Source: RUG626 sp051866775 (GTDB taxonomy: Bacteria > Bacillota > Clostridia > Oscillospirales > Oscillospiraceae). From it: a stretch of DNA of 36,497 nucleotides. The notes beneath the pieces were generated by a model that saw nothing but the letters and a program-made list of their open reading frames with translations, was not told the DNA's origin and searched no databases. Location: the NCBI GenBank assembly GCA_051866775.1, contig JBJDXR010000032.1:1-36497 (forward strand). Reading direction: 5' to 3'. The position numbers and the translations under genes are program-made. How positions within the stretch are numbered: position 1 is the first letter of the stretch; every line of letters begins with the position of its first letter. This document shows positions 15,633 through 22,478 of the stretch, in pieces.

Positions 15633-17090
15633 TCAGGGAGCTCCACGCAGACGGTGGTTTTCAAGGAACACCTCAATGACTTGGGCGAATTGGTTAAACA
15701 GATTAAGCTGGCTTGGCACCCAGACGCGCTGGAAAACGCAGTCATCGATACCTATGAAGCTGAGGCCCCTGTGTGTCGCGAACACCTTGTGTACCATACA
15801 TTTTATCCCTTGGGGAGCCACTATGTTATAGAGATCGTTAGGAAGAGAACGGATATCATTGCAGAAGAAAAGTCCGTTTGCGGAATTGGCTGAGTCAAAA
15901 TACGTCTTCAGATGGCGCAGGGGCAGCATGGAGAGGTTCTTTTTCTCCGAATTTATGCCAGCGGCGCACCATTCGTAGGTGTTGGAGACATGCTCGCCAT
16001 CCTCCAGCGTCTCAAATATATAAACGCGGCTTGCATCGAATTTCTGACCGATAACGGCCAATAGCTGCTCAAGGGACTTATCGAAATCCTCGCCGCCATA
16101 GAGCATATTGAAGGAGTAGTCAGTAATACTCCCAAGGGGGGATTCCGGGGCGCGGTCGGAATCGATAGCCGTGCGCCGCCCATGGGGATTTTCCGATAGC
16201 CTAACCATGGATTCGTTATAGATGACGACATTGTTTTTGCCTGAGGTCTTTGCCTGATACAGCGCAGAATCAGCCTTTTCATAAAGCTCACCAAACTCCC
16301 TTCCGTGGGAGGGCGATACCGCAATGCCCATGCTGCAGGTTATACTGCTGTTTATTTTAAGGTGAGAGCTTATTTTGGATATGCTGTCCAGCACACCGCG
16401 GAGCTTCATCTCGATGAGATCCATGTCTGAGATATCCTTAATAAGAATCATCATCTCATCCCCGCCCACACGGCCTACGGCGTCTGTTGCGCGGAAGGAC
16501 CGACGGAGGATGCCTGCAATATCAATGAGCACCGTATCGGCAGTGAAATGCCCGTAAAGCTCGTTTATATCCCGGAAGTTGTCAATATCCATTATGACCA
16601 GCGCGGACATTTCAGTCCCCGCCGTGCGGAAGTGCCTCATGCAGTGGTCCTGAAAGGCCATACGGTTTAACAGTCCTGTGAGTGAGTCGTTTTCAGCCTT
16701 GGTTTTAAGTGATTCCACGCTCCGCTGGATGGTTGATATATTTGAGAGAACACACAGGTATTCCCCGCCGTTGTCCGGAAAATATGTGTTGTTCTCAAGT
16801 ACCCATATGAAAGAGCCGTCCTTGCGCATGAGCCGGTACTCCACCTCAGAGTGGCGGGTGGGCTGAGAGCCGGAGATCCCCTCGCGTATGGCCTTAAGGT
16901 CCTCCGGTTCTATAAGGGCGGCGATGCTGCCGCCTAACAGCTCGTCCAGCTCACGGCGGTTGTAGCCTGTCATCTCAAGGAACTTGTCGTTCACATATAT
17001 GGCGGTGAAGCGGTCGTCATTTTTGCAGCGGAATACTCCGCCCGGGATCGCATCCAGAAGCTCTTGATTGCAGAAGCAGGTGTTTTCCAT
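15633..17090 (-). CDS. diguanylate cyclase: PAS-GGDEF-GAF-like
   Basis: A 485-residue cytoplasmic protein taken from the ATG at 17090 (GGTGA ahead of it); a TTG at 17120 would add ten residues. Residues 8-125 form a PAS domain (IPGGVFRCKND... GYNRRELDELLG... DGSFIWVLENN). The GGDEF domain spans about 134-293 with DSLTGLLNR, MDIDNFRDIN and the active loop GGDEM (209-213), where the fifth residue differs from the consensus Phe but the catalytic Gly-Gly-Asp-Glu is intact. R200-x-x-D203, five residues before it, is the product-inhibition I-site. Residues 310-480 look like a GAF-type sensor. It should make c-di-GMP from two GTP. No transmembrane segment is seen, so the signals are probably cytosolic. 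It is divergent from the c-di-GMP-riboswitch adhesin locus. Confidence 0.92.
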   Translation of the reverse strand: MENTCFCNQELLDAIPGGVFRCKNDDRFTAIYVNDKFLEMTGYNRRELDELLGGSIAALIEPEDLKAIREGISGSQPTRHSEVEYRLMRKDGSFIWVLENNTYFPDNGGEYLCVLSNISTIQRSVESLKTKAENDSLTGLLNRMAFQDHCMRHFRTAGTEMSALVIMDIDNFRDINELYGHFTADTVLIDIAGILRRSFRATDAVGRVGGDEMMILIKDISDMDLIEMKLRGVLDSISKISSHLKINSSITCSMGIAVSPSHGREFGELYEKADSALYQAKTSGKNNVVIYNESMVRLSENPHGRRTAIDSDRAPESPLGSITDYSFNMLYGGEDFDKSLEQLLAVIGQKFDASRVYIFETLEDGEHVSNTYEWCAAGINSEKKNLSMLPLRHLKTYFDSANSANGLFFCNDIRSLPNDLYNIVAPQGIKCMVHKVFATHRGLSFIGIDDCVFQRVWVPSQLNLFNQFAQVIEVFLENHRLRGAP

Positions 17091-17146
17091 ATCAGTCACC
17101 GATACTTTATATCCTAACAAATACTACCAAATATACTTGATATGAT

Positions 17147-17176
17147 ATTATAGAATGATTTAAATGCTCTTGTCCA
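17147..17176 (-). promoter_or_regulatory. promoter of diguanylate cyclase gene
   Basis: On the minus strand TGGACA (17171-17176), 18-bp spacer, TATAAT (17147-17152), about 57 bp upstream of the ATG. It is an ordinary sigma-A type site, unlike the three activator-type promoters on the other strand. Confidence 0.65.
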
Positions 17177-17253
17177 TAGCAAAAGACCGCTGTTTTATGA
17201 ATAATTTTTCAAGGTTAAATGCCAATAACTTTTTTCGGAGAATTTTTCTTGTT

Positions 17254-17286
17254 TGTAACCTTCATGTAACATTACGGGAGTAAAAT
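17254..17286 (+). promoter_or_regulatory. activator-type promoter 1 (TGTAAC direct repeat)
   Basis: TGTAAC at 17254-17259 and again at 17265-17270 (11-bp step), then exactly 10 bp, then a TAAAAT -10 box (17281-17286). No -35 consensus is present; the second repeat takes its place. Same layout as 17342-17374 and 17901-17933. It would start a transcript near 17293 leading into the 143-residue gene. Confidence 0.7.
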
Positions 17287-17341
17287 CAGTAATAAAGCGG
17301 GCACAAAAAATTTAGTCGAAAAAAGCTTGAAATTCTCTATT

Positions 17342-17374
17342 TGTAACCGTGATGTAACCTTGAGAGGTTATAGT
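17342..17374 (+). promoter_or_regulatory. activator-type promoter 2 (TGTAAC direct repeat)
   Basis: TGTAAC at 17342-17347 and 17353-17358 (11-bp step), 10 bp, then TATAGT (17369-17374). The start site would be near 17381, giving a leader of about 44 nt to the ATG at 17425. It lies 88 bp after promoter 1. Confidence 0.75.
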
Positions 17375-17424
17375 AAGGGTGTACAACAAAAAATCTGTTG
17401 GGATGTATGAATCGAGGCGATCAA

Positions 17425-17856
17425 ATGACCACAAATAGCTTTATTCCTATGGAGATGAAGACCTGCGTCATTAAGGTTGAGTCTTATGAGCATAAGATAC
17501 TTCAGGGAACGCTGTATAATCCGCATTTTTCAGCTGAGGTACAGTTTAAAAGCTCCACGGAGCTTTTTATGCTGATGGACGGTCTGTTCGATGACCTTAA
17601 ATTCCCCCAGCGGACGATGAAGCAGCGCACCTTCACAGAGGAGGCCGCATCTCCTCAGCCCAGCGCTCAAGAAGAAATTCAAGCCAAGCCCCCCCTTGCG
17701 ACCTTTAAGCTCAACGTCCAGTTCCGTCAAAACGCAAGCTGGCAGGGCACTCTGTATTGGCTTGATAAAAAGACGGAGGCAAGCTTCCGAAGCGTTTTGG
17801 AGCTTACTTACCTTATGGACAGCGCTATTACAGACGCAGGAGGAGAGAGCCGGTAA
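17425..17856 (+). CDS. hypothetical protein with two-fold internal repeat
   Basis: A 143-residue soluble protein I cannot assign to a family. I take the ATG at 17425, which has GAGG seven bases ahead; a TTG at 17398 is the alternative. It consists of two copies of a ~37-residue unit, residues 16-52 and 96-132, that align without gaps at 14 of 37 positions, including QGTLY and the pattern F-x-S-x-x-EL-x-x-LMD. A 40-residue linker rich in Pro, Gln and Glu joins them. No signal peptide or membrane segment. It is preceded by two tandem promoters with the same activator geometry as the adhesin promoter downstream, so it is likely a co-regulated partner; no terminator separates it from the adhesin leader. 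Confidence 0.75.
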   Translation: MTTNSFIPMEMKTCVIKVESYEHKILQGTLYNPHFSAEVQFKSSTELFMLMDGLFDDLKFPQRTMKQRTFTEEAASPQPSAQEEIQAKPPLATFKLNVQFRQNASWQGTLYWLDKKTEASFRSVLELTYLMDSAITDAGGESR

Positions 17857-17900
17857 AGAAAAATTATATTAGGAAATAAAAATCGTAAAAAAAGGCTAAA

Positions 17901-17933
17901 AGTAACCCAGATGTAACCTTTGTGTTGTATAGT
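17901..17933 (+). promoter_or_regulatory. activator-type promoter 3, adhesin transcript
   Basis: AGTAAC (17901-17906) and TGTAAC (17912-17917) at an 11-bp step, 10 bp, then TATAGT (17928-17933). Transcription would start near 17940, giving a leader of about 195 nt that contains two hairpins and the c-di-GMP riboswitch. Confidence 0.75.
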
Positions 17934-17952
17934 GTAGTCAAGCAAAAGAAAA

Positions 17953-17990
17953 AAGCGGATATCCGCTTCCTGTTATGCAGAGCATAACAG
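17953..17990 (+). other. two 5'-leader hairpins upstream of the riboswitch
   Basis: AAGCGGATATCCGCTT (17953-17968) is a perfect palindrome. CTGTTATGC-AGA-GCATAACAG (17970-17990) is a 9-bp stem with a triloop, extendable by CTTCC/GGAAG across an AA bulge. Lying at the very 5' end of the mRNA, they could stabilise the transcript or bind a regulator. No T run follows, so they are not terminators. Confidence 0.55.
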
Positions 17991-18011
17991 AAGGAAAGAG
18001 TGAAGAAATCC

Positions 18012-18098
18012 CAAAAAGGCAAACCGCGGGAAACTGCGGGACGCAAAGCCAAGGGGTCTAAGGTCGGAAAATTACGGCGACTATGACAGCCCGGCCGC
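18012..18098 (+). promoter_or_regulatory. cyclic di-GMP-I (GEMM) riboswitch
   Basis: The aptamer core is unmistakable: GGCAAACC (18018-18025), a GAAA-loop hairpin (CCGC / GCGG), GGGACGCAAAGCC (18038-18050), then GGTCTAAGG (18055-18063) and a second arm ending GACAGCCCGG (18085-18094). Class I c-di-GMP riboswitches sense c-di-GMP through this fold. About 36 nt separate the aptamer from the ATG at 18135, and no T-tract terminator is present between them. This points to translational control or RNA stability rather than attenuation; whether ligand turns it on or off cannot be read from sequence. Confidence 0.9.
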
Positions 18099-18134
18099 TG
18101 AGATTACGTTCAAAATTGAAAGGAGAACGAAATC

Positions 18135-19802
18135 ATGGCAAAACTAAGAAAAATTTTAGCTATCGTCCTTGCAGTTGTAATGATTACCTCTGTTTGCGGC
18201 ATCAGCGCATTGGCAGACAAGCAGGGCGGCGGCGGATACGATCAGCCGGGCGGCGGCAGCTACTCAGTTGATCACGTTGACATAGCAAAAGATGACTCAG
18301 CTAATAGCGTAGCAGTACCAAATTCTGCCTCCGTTGTTGTTACGTTGGCGGACGGTTCTATCACTACCCTTAAACAGAGCGGCACCTCTACCGGCAATGG
18401 TGGTGAAGCCCAGTGGCGTTATACCTTCAATAATGGAAGCAGAGGCTATTATATAGAAGACACTTCTGATACCAATTCTAAGAGGATAGTTTCAGTAACG
18501 GTAAAATACGAAGTAGATGGTCAGGGTTATACTTGTGTCATCAGCGGCTTCTCTGCTCTTAAAGCTGGCATAGATAACTGCCCGGGCAAAAACGGACTTG
18601 ATATTGCCGTTCTCGGTTCCGCAGACACAGATTATTACTTCTATAAAGTTGTCTATGAATTTTATAAAGACAATACACTTTATTACACTGATAGCTCCGA
18701 TACCGTTCATCAGGTAGAAGAAAATAAGGTCTCCGTAACTCCTGCGTCTTCAAAAAGCTATGAAGACCTTTCCTACAATCTTTCAACTGAAAGCTCAGTT
18801 TATAATAATGTTGATATTAGTTCCAGCAAAAATGTCGCCACAAAGTTTGTAACCATTACTATTCGCTATGACTATACTACTCCTGATCCCGAGCCCGAAA
18901 TGGAGGAGTGGACCATCACCCACAAATACTACCTTAACGGCACTACTTTAGAGGGTAGCACAAGCGCCACCGTCAATGTTGAAGCAGGTAAGACTCCCGA
19001 ACATAGCGCTGTCACCGAATACAACGGTAATGTCTACACGCAGCAAGGCAATGCAGTGGTCGACACGGGCGCTAAAACGATCACTTACACCTATAATCGC
19101 ACCACCCCTGCACCCGAGCCCGAAATGGAGGAGTGGACCATCACCCACAAATACTACCTTAACGGCACTACTTTAGAGGGTAGCACAAGCGCCACCGTCA
19201 ATGTTGAAGCAGGTAAGACTCCCGAACATAGCGCTGTCACCGAATACAACGGTAATGTCTACACGCAGCAAGGCAATGCAGTGGTCGACACGGGCGCTAA
19301 AACGATCACTTATACCTATAACCGCACCACCCCTGCACCCGAGCCGACTCCCGATCCGATACCCACTCCGTCAAGCTACACTCTTACGGTTAAGTACGTT
19401 GACGAGGACGGCAGCGAAATAGCGGCTTCCGACGTGAGCAGCCGTACCGCAGGTACAGCTTACTCCACCAGCGCGAAGGAAATTGAAGGTTATACCTTCA
19501 AAGAGTGGGATAACAGCAGCGACGCAGTCAGCGGATATATGACCTCCGGCAAGACTGTAGTTTACATCTACACCGCTTCTGAAGAAGATATCTCCGACGA
19601 GGATATCCCGCTTGACCCGGCAGCTCCTGACGGCGACGAAGAGATTGATATCCCCGATGAGGACGCTCCTCTTGATGATTCTCCGAAGACCGGCGATGAC
19701 AGCATATCCCTCACTGCCCTCTGGTGCCTGTTTATACTCAGCGGCCTTGGGCTTTTCACTCTGGCAATCACCAGTAAAAAGCATGGTAAGCACCAGAAGT
19801 AA
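18135..19802 (+). CDS. SPKTG-anchored repeat adhesin (MucBP-like)
   Basis: A 555-residue surface protein behind AGGAG. Residues 1-27 are a signal peptide (cleavage after ALA). Residues 28-245 are a Ser/Thr/Tyr-rich N-terminal domain with no family I recognise. Two 75-residue repeats (253-327, 328-402) resemble mucin-binding MucBP-type units, each ending in a Pro-Glu-rich linker. A further MucBP-like domain (about 415-480, YTLTVKYVDEDGSEIA) and an acidic Asp/Glu-rich stalk follow. The sorting signal is SPKTG (516-520), a hydrophobic stretch (about 525-547) and KKHGKHQK. SPKTG is the type used by class B sortase in Clostridioides difficile, where such adhesins are also controlled by c-di-GMP riboswitches. 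The sortase itself is not in the window. Confidence 0.9.
   Translation: MAKLRKILAIVLAVVMITSVCGISALADKQGGGGYDQPGGGSYSVDHVDIAKDDSANSVAVPNSASVVVTLADGSITTLKQSGTSTGNGGEAQWRYTFNNGSRGYYIEDTSDTNSKRIVSVTVKYEVDGQGYTCVISGFSALKAGIDNCPGKNGLDIAVLGSADTDYYFYKVVYEFYKDNTLYYTDSSDTVHQVEENKVSVTPASSKSYEDLSYNLSTESSVYNNVDISSSKNVATKFVTITIRYDYTTPDPEPEMEEWTITHKYYLNGTTLEGSTSATVNVEAGKTPEHSAVTEYNGNVYTQQGNAVVDTGAKTITYTYNRTTPAPEPEMEEWTITHKYYLNGTTLEGSTSATVNVEAGKTPEHSAVTEYNGNVYTQQGNAVVDTGAKTITYTYNRTTPAPEPTPDPIPTPSSYTLTVKYVDEDGSEIAASDVSSRTAGTAYSTSAKEIEGYTFKEWDNSSDAVSGYMTSGKTVVYIYTASEEDISDEDIPLDPAAPDGDEEIDIPDEDAPLDDSPKTGDDSISLTALWCLFILSGLGLFTLAITSKKHGKHQK
18891..19340 (+). repeat. two tandem 225-bp repeats within adhesin gene
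   Basis: Units 18891-19115 and 19116-19340 are nearly identical, with two synonymous differences that I can see, both near the 3' end of the unit. A third copy begins with GAGCC at 19341 but diverges at once. The conservation at silent positions indicates recent duplication or gene conversion, so copy number may vary between strains. Confidence 0.95.
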
Positions 19803-19835
19803 GGAAAAAGAATAGACGATTGTAAGATTAATCAT

Positions 19836-19867
19836 AAAAGGCTCCCTTTCCGTAAGGGAGCCTTTTT
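19836..19867 (+). terminator. adhesin terminator
   Basis: Stem AAAAGGCTCCCTT / AAGGGAGCCTTTTT with a short loop, ending in five T residues, 33 bp after the adhesin stop. Confidence 0.92.
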
Positions 19868-19900
19868 GATGTATTAATAATAAAGTTTATCTTCAACGCC

Positions 19901-19929
19901 TTGAAATGGAGGGCGGCAGCCTTTATAAT
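19901..19929 (+). promoter_or_regulatory. promoter of SCP2-like/aminotransferase pair
   Basis: TTGAAA (19901-19906), 17-bp spacer, consensus TATAAT (19924-19929), 45 bp upstream of the ATG at 19974. Confidence 0.75.
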
Positions 19930-19973
19930 GTAAAAAGTTATATTTTAAAATACGTCGGATTTGGAGGCGGAAT

Positions 19974-20726
19974 ATGGATCAGAGAACTTTGGCGTTTATA
20001 AATCTGCACGCTGTCCTTGGCGGACTTGTGCGGCTGTGCGAGCTTGACGATGAGGCCGGAAAGCTCATTGAGGGCAAGGATGTTTCCGTGGGCTTCTCTG
20101 TAAAGAACGGCCCGGAGGGGACGCTCATATTCAAAGACGGAAAGTGCTCGTTTAAAAGGGGAACCGAGGGATGTATGGTGAAGCTGCCGTTTTCCAGCCC
20201 CGAGAAGTTCAACGGTCTTATTAATGGCACCGTCACACCCATACCCAGCAAGGGCTTTACGAAAATAAGCTTTCTGCTTAAAGAGTTTACCCAGCTCACG
20301 GACATGCTTACCAAGTACCTGCGCCCGGAGCCGGAGGCCCTTAAGGACGAGCGGTTTTTTAATATCAGCACCACGATAATGTTCCATCTGATACTCGACG
20401 CCGTGTCTCAGGTTGGCAACGAGGATAAGGTCGGCCGCGCCAGCGCAGGCTACATCGTCGACGGCGATGTTAAGCTGGGTATTGACGGAGGTCCCGTGGG
20501 CTTTATCAGGGTAAAAAACCACAGGATGCGGGCATACCACCAGGCTCCCGAAAACTTTATGTCCTATATGGAGTTTGCGGATATGCACACCGCCCGGGAC
20601 CTGTTTGATGGCAATGTAAACGCAGTTTCCTGCGTTGGGCAGGGGGTTGTGCGTATCGGCGGCATGATATCTCAGGTGGACAACATAAACCGAATGCTCG
20701 ACCGTGTGGCCATCTATCTTGCGTGA
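19974..20726 (+). CDS. SCP2-like domain protein
   Basis: A 250-residue cytoplasmic protein with TTGGAGG ahead of its ATG. The first 115 residues (VGFSVKNGPEGTLIFKDGKCSF... MVKLPFSSPEKFNGLINGTV-PIPSKGF) resemble an SCP2 lipid-carrier fold: alternating strands, then a Gly-rich stretch and helix. The second half has no family I recognise. It lies 10 bp before a class III aminotransferase and is surely co-transcribed. A role in presenting a hydrophobic or CoA-linked substrate to that enzyme is conceivable but unproven. The SCP2 call is tentative. Confidence 0.6.
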   Translation: MDQRTLAFINLHAVLGGLVRLCELDDEAGKLIEGKDVSVGFSVKNGPEGTLIFKDGKCSFKRGTEGCMVKLPFSSPEKFNGLINGTVTPIPSKGFTKISFLLKEFTQLTDMLTKYLRPEPEALKDERFFNISTTIMFHLILDAVSQVGNEDKVGRASAGYIVDGDVKLGIDGGPVGFIRVKNHRMRAYHQAPENFMSYMEFADMHTARDLFDGNVNAVSCVGQGVVRIGGMISQVDNINRMLDRVAIYLA

Positions 20727-20736
20727 GGTGATAAAT

Positions 20737-21987
20737 ATGAGAAAAACTTACGAATATCCCAAGAGCCGCGCTGCATTTGAGCGTGCTTGTAAAATAATCC
20801 CATCAGGAATATATGGGCATCAGGGTCCTGCGGAGGGCTGCTATGTGCCGGTAGAGGCGTTCCCGCTCTACTCCTCAAGGGCGCAGGGCAGCTATTTGTG
20901 GGATTTGGATGGAAATAAATTCATAGATTATATGTGCGCCTATGGCCCTAATGTGCTGGGCTATCATGATCCGGATGTGGATGAGGCCGCGGCAAAGCAG
21001 CGGGAGATATCCGACTGCACGACCCTGCCAAATCCCATAATGATCGATTTTGCTGACCTTTTGGTTGAGACCGTCTCCTGCGCCGATTGGGCGTTCTTCG
21101 CAAAGAACGGCAACGACGTGACCACCGCTGCGGTCATGACGGCCCGCGCCTACACCCACAGGAAGAAGATAGTGTTCTTTAAAGGCTACTACCACGGAGT
21201 ATCACCCTGGACACAGAAGATAGACTACGCCGGGATCATCGAGGAGGACGTCAGGAATAACCTGTACGTCACATGGAACGATTACGATGAGCTGGAGCGC
21301 GTGTTCACGGAGAACAAGGGGCAGATAGCAGCGGTCATCGCTCAGCCCTATATGCACGGCAACTTCGCGGATAACGAGCTCCCCGCCGAGGGCTTCTGGG
21401 CAAAGACGAGGAAGCTCTGCGACGATAACGGCACTGTGCTTATAATTGACGATGTGCGCGCGGGCTTCCGCCTTGATATCGCCGGATCAGATCACTACTT
21501 TGGTTTTGAGGCTGACCTTATATGCTTCTGCAAGGCGCTGGCAAACGGCTACAATGTCTCGGCACTGTGCGGAAAGGAGTTTCTCAAAAACTCCGTATCC
21601 AGCCTCTCGTTCACGGGCAGCTACTGGATGAGCGCGGTGCCTTTCGCCGCCGGGATCGCCTGCATACAGAAGATGAAGAGGCTGGGGATGCCCAGGCTTC
21701 TTATCGACAAGGGTGAAAAGCTTAAAACGGGGCTTATTGATACGGCAAAAAAATACGGCTTTGACCTTCATGTGTCGGGAGTACCCTCGCTGTTCTATTT
21801 GAGGATAGCCGATGACCCGTCGCTTATGCTCCATCAGGAGTGGATCGCTGAGTGCGTAAAGCGCGGCGTGTTCTTCACAAACCACCACAACCACTTCATA
21901 AACGCGTCGCTGACAGATGCGGATATCGCGGAGACGATCGAGATTGCCGACGAGGCCTTCTCGGTTGTACGCGACAGACATTCTTAA
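20737..21987 (+). CDS. class III aminotransferase (glutamate-1-semialdehyde aminomutase-like)
   Basis: A 416-residue fold-type I PLP enzyme from the ATG behind GAGGTGA; the upstream ATG at 20704 has no site. The PLP lysine is K266 (LICFCKALANGYNVSAL). The pyridine-binding Asp is in IIDDVRAGFRL (D238), where most relatives have DEVxTGFR. Other landmarks are NGNDVTTAAVMTARAYT and KGYYHGVSPW. By overall shape it belongs with glutamate-1-semialdehyde 2,1-aminomutases and related omega-aminotransferases, but no other haem-synthesis gene is nearby and the changed DDVRAGF segment argues against the classical HemL. The substrate is unknown. Confidence 0.8.
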   Translation: MRKTYEYPKSRAAFERACKIIPSGIYGHQGPAEGCYVPVEAFPLYSSRAQGSYLWDLDGNKFIDYMCAYGPNVLGYHDPDVDEAAAKQREISDCTTLPNPIMIDFADLLVETVSCADWAFFAKNGNDVTTAAVMTARAYTHRKKIVFFKGYYHGVSPWTQKIDYAGIIEEDVRNNLYVTWNDYDELERVFTENKGQIAAVIAQPYMHGNFADNELPAEGFWAKTRKLCDDNGTVLIIDDVRAGFRLDIAGSDHYFGFEADLICFCKALANGYNVSALCGKEFLKNSVSSLSFTGSYWMSAVPFAAGIACIQKMKRLGMPRLLIDKGEKLKTGLIDTAKKYGFDLHVSGVPSLFYLRIADDPSLMLHQEWIAECVKRGVFFTNHHNHFINASLTDADIAETIEIADEAFSVVRDRHS

Positions 21988-21995
21988 AAAAACTT

Positions 21996-22031
21996 GACCG
22001 GGAAGCTTAAGCTTCCCGGTCTTTTATTTTT
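21996..22031 (+). terminator. terminator after aminotransferase
   Basis: Perfect palindrome GACCGGGAAGCTT / AAGCTTCCCGGTC (21996-22021) followed by TTTTATTTTT. It separates this unit from the convergent pyr operon, and may also act in part on the minus strand, where A-rich sequence gives TTTTTTT after the stem. Confidence 0.9.
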
Positions 22032-22060
22032 CTCGGTAGAGATCGCCTTATTCCGCGTCT

Positions 22061-22477
22061 TTATTTTGCCCTCGTGTCGCAGTAGATGCAGCGGTATACA
22101 CCGTGCTCCGGGTCTGTAAGGCGGAATATCTGGGGAAGCTCCTGCTCGATGGAGCTTATGCAGCGGGGATTGGAGCAGGTGACGATATCTGTGAGCTTCT
22201 CGGGAAGCTCCGGGTGACGCTTTTCGGTGCGCTCGCCGTTCCTGATTATATTTACCGTTATACCGGGGTCGATATAGCCGAGAATATCCCAGTTCAGCTC
22301 TATTATCTCGTTTACCTTTATGATATCCTTCCTGCCGCGCTTTTCGCTCGCCGCATTTTTGATGAGCGCCACCTCGCAGGAGAGCTTGTCAAGCTCCAGA
22401 TATTTATAAAGCTCCATGCCGCGCCCCGCGGGGATGTGGTCTATCACTATTCCGTCGACTATGTTTCCTATAAGCAT
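22061..22477 (-). CDS. pyrI: aspartate carbamoyltransferase regulatory subunit
   Basis: A 138-residue PyrI. The N-terminal nucleotide-binding domain (GNIVDGIVIDHIPAGRG) is followed by a zinc domain with C101, C106, C130 and C133 that docks onto PyrB. It allows allosteric control of the enzyme by nucleotides. It is the last gene of the pyr operon, one base after pyrB. PyrI is absent from Bacillus but frequent in Clostridia. Confidence 0.95.
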   Translation of the reverse strand: MLIGNIVDGIVIDHIPAGRGMELYKYLELDKLSCEVALIKNAASEKRGRKDIIKVNEIIELNWDILGYIDPGITVNIIRNGERTEKRHPELPEKLTDIVTCSNPRCISSIEQELPQIFRLTDPEHGVYRCIYCDTRAK

Positions 22478-22478
22478 C

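Noticed and set aside
18891..19340. CRISPR-like or mobile tandem repeat
   Set aside because: The 225-bp period is a multiple of three, in frame, and encodes 75-residue protein repeats, with no spacers or cas genes.
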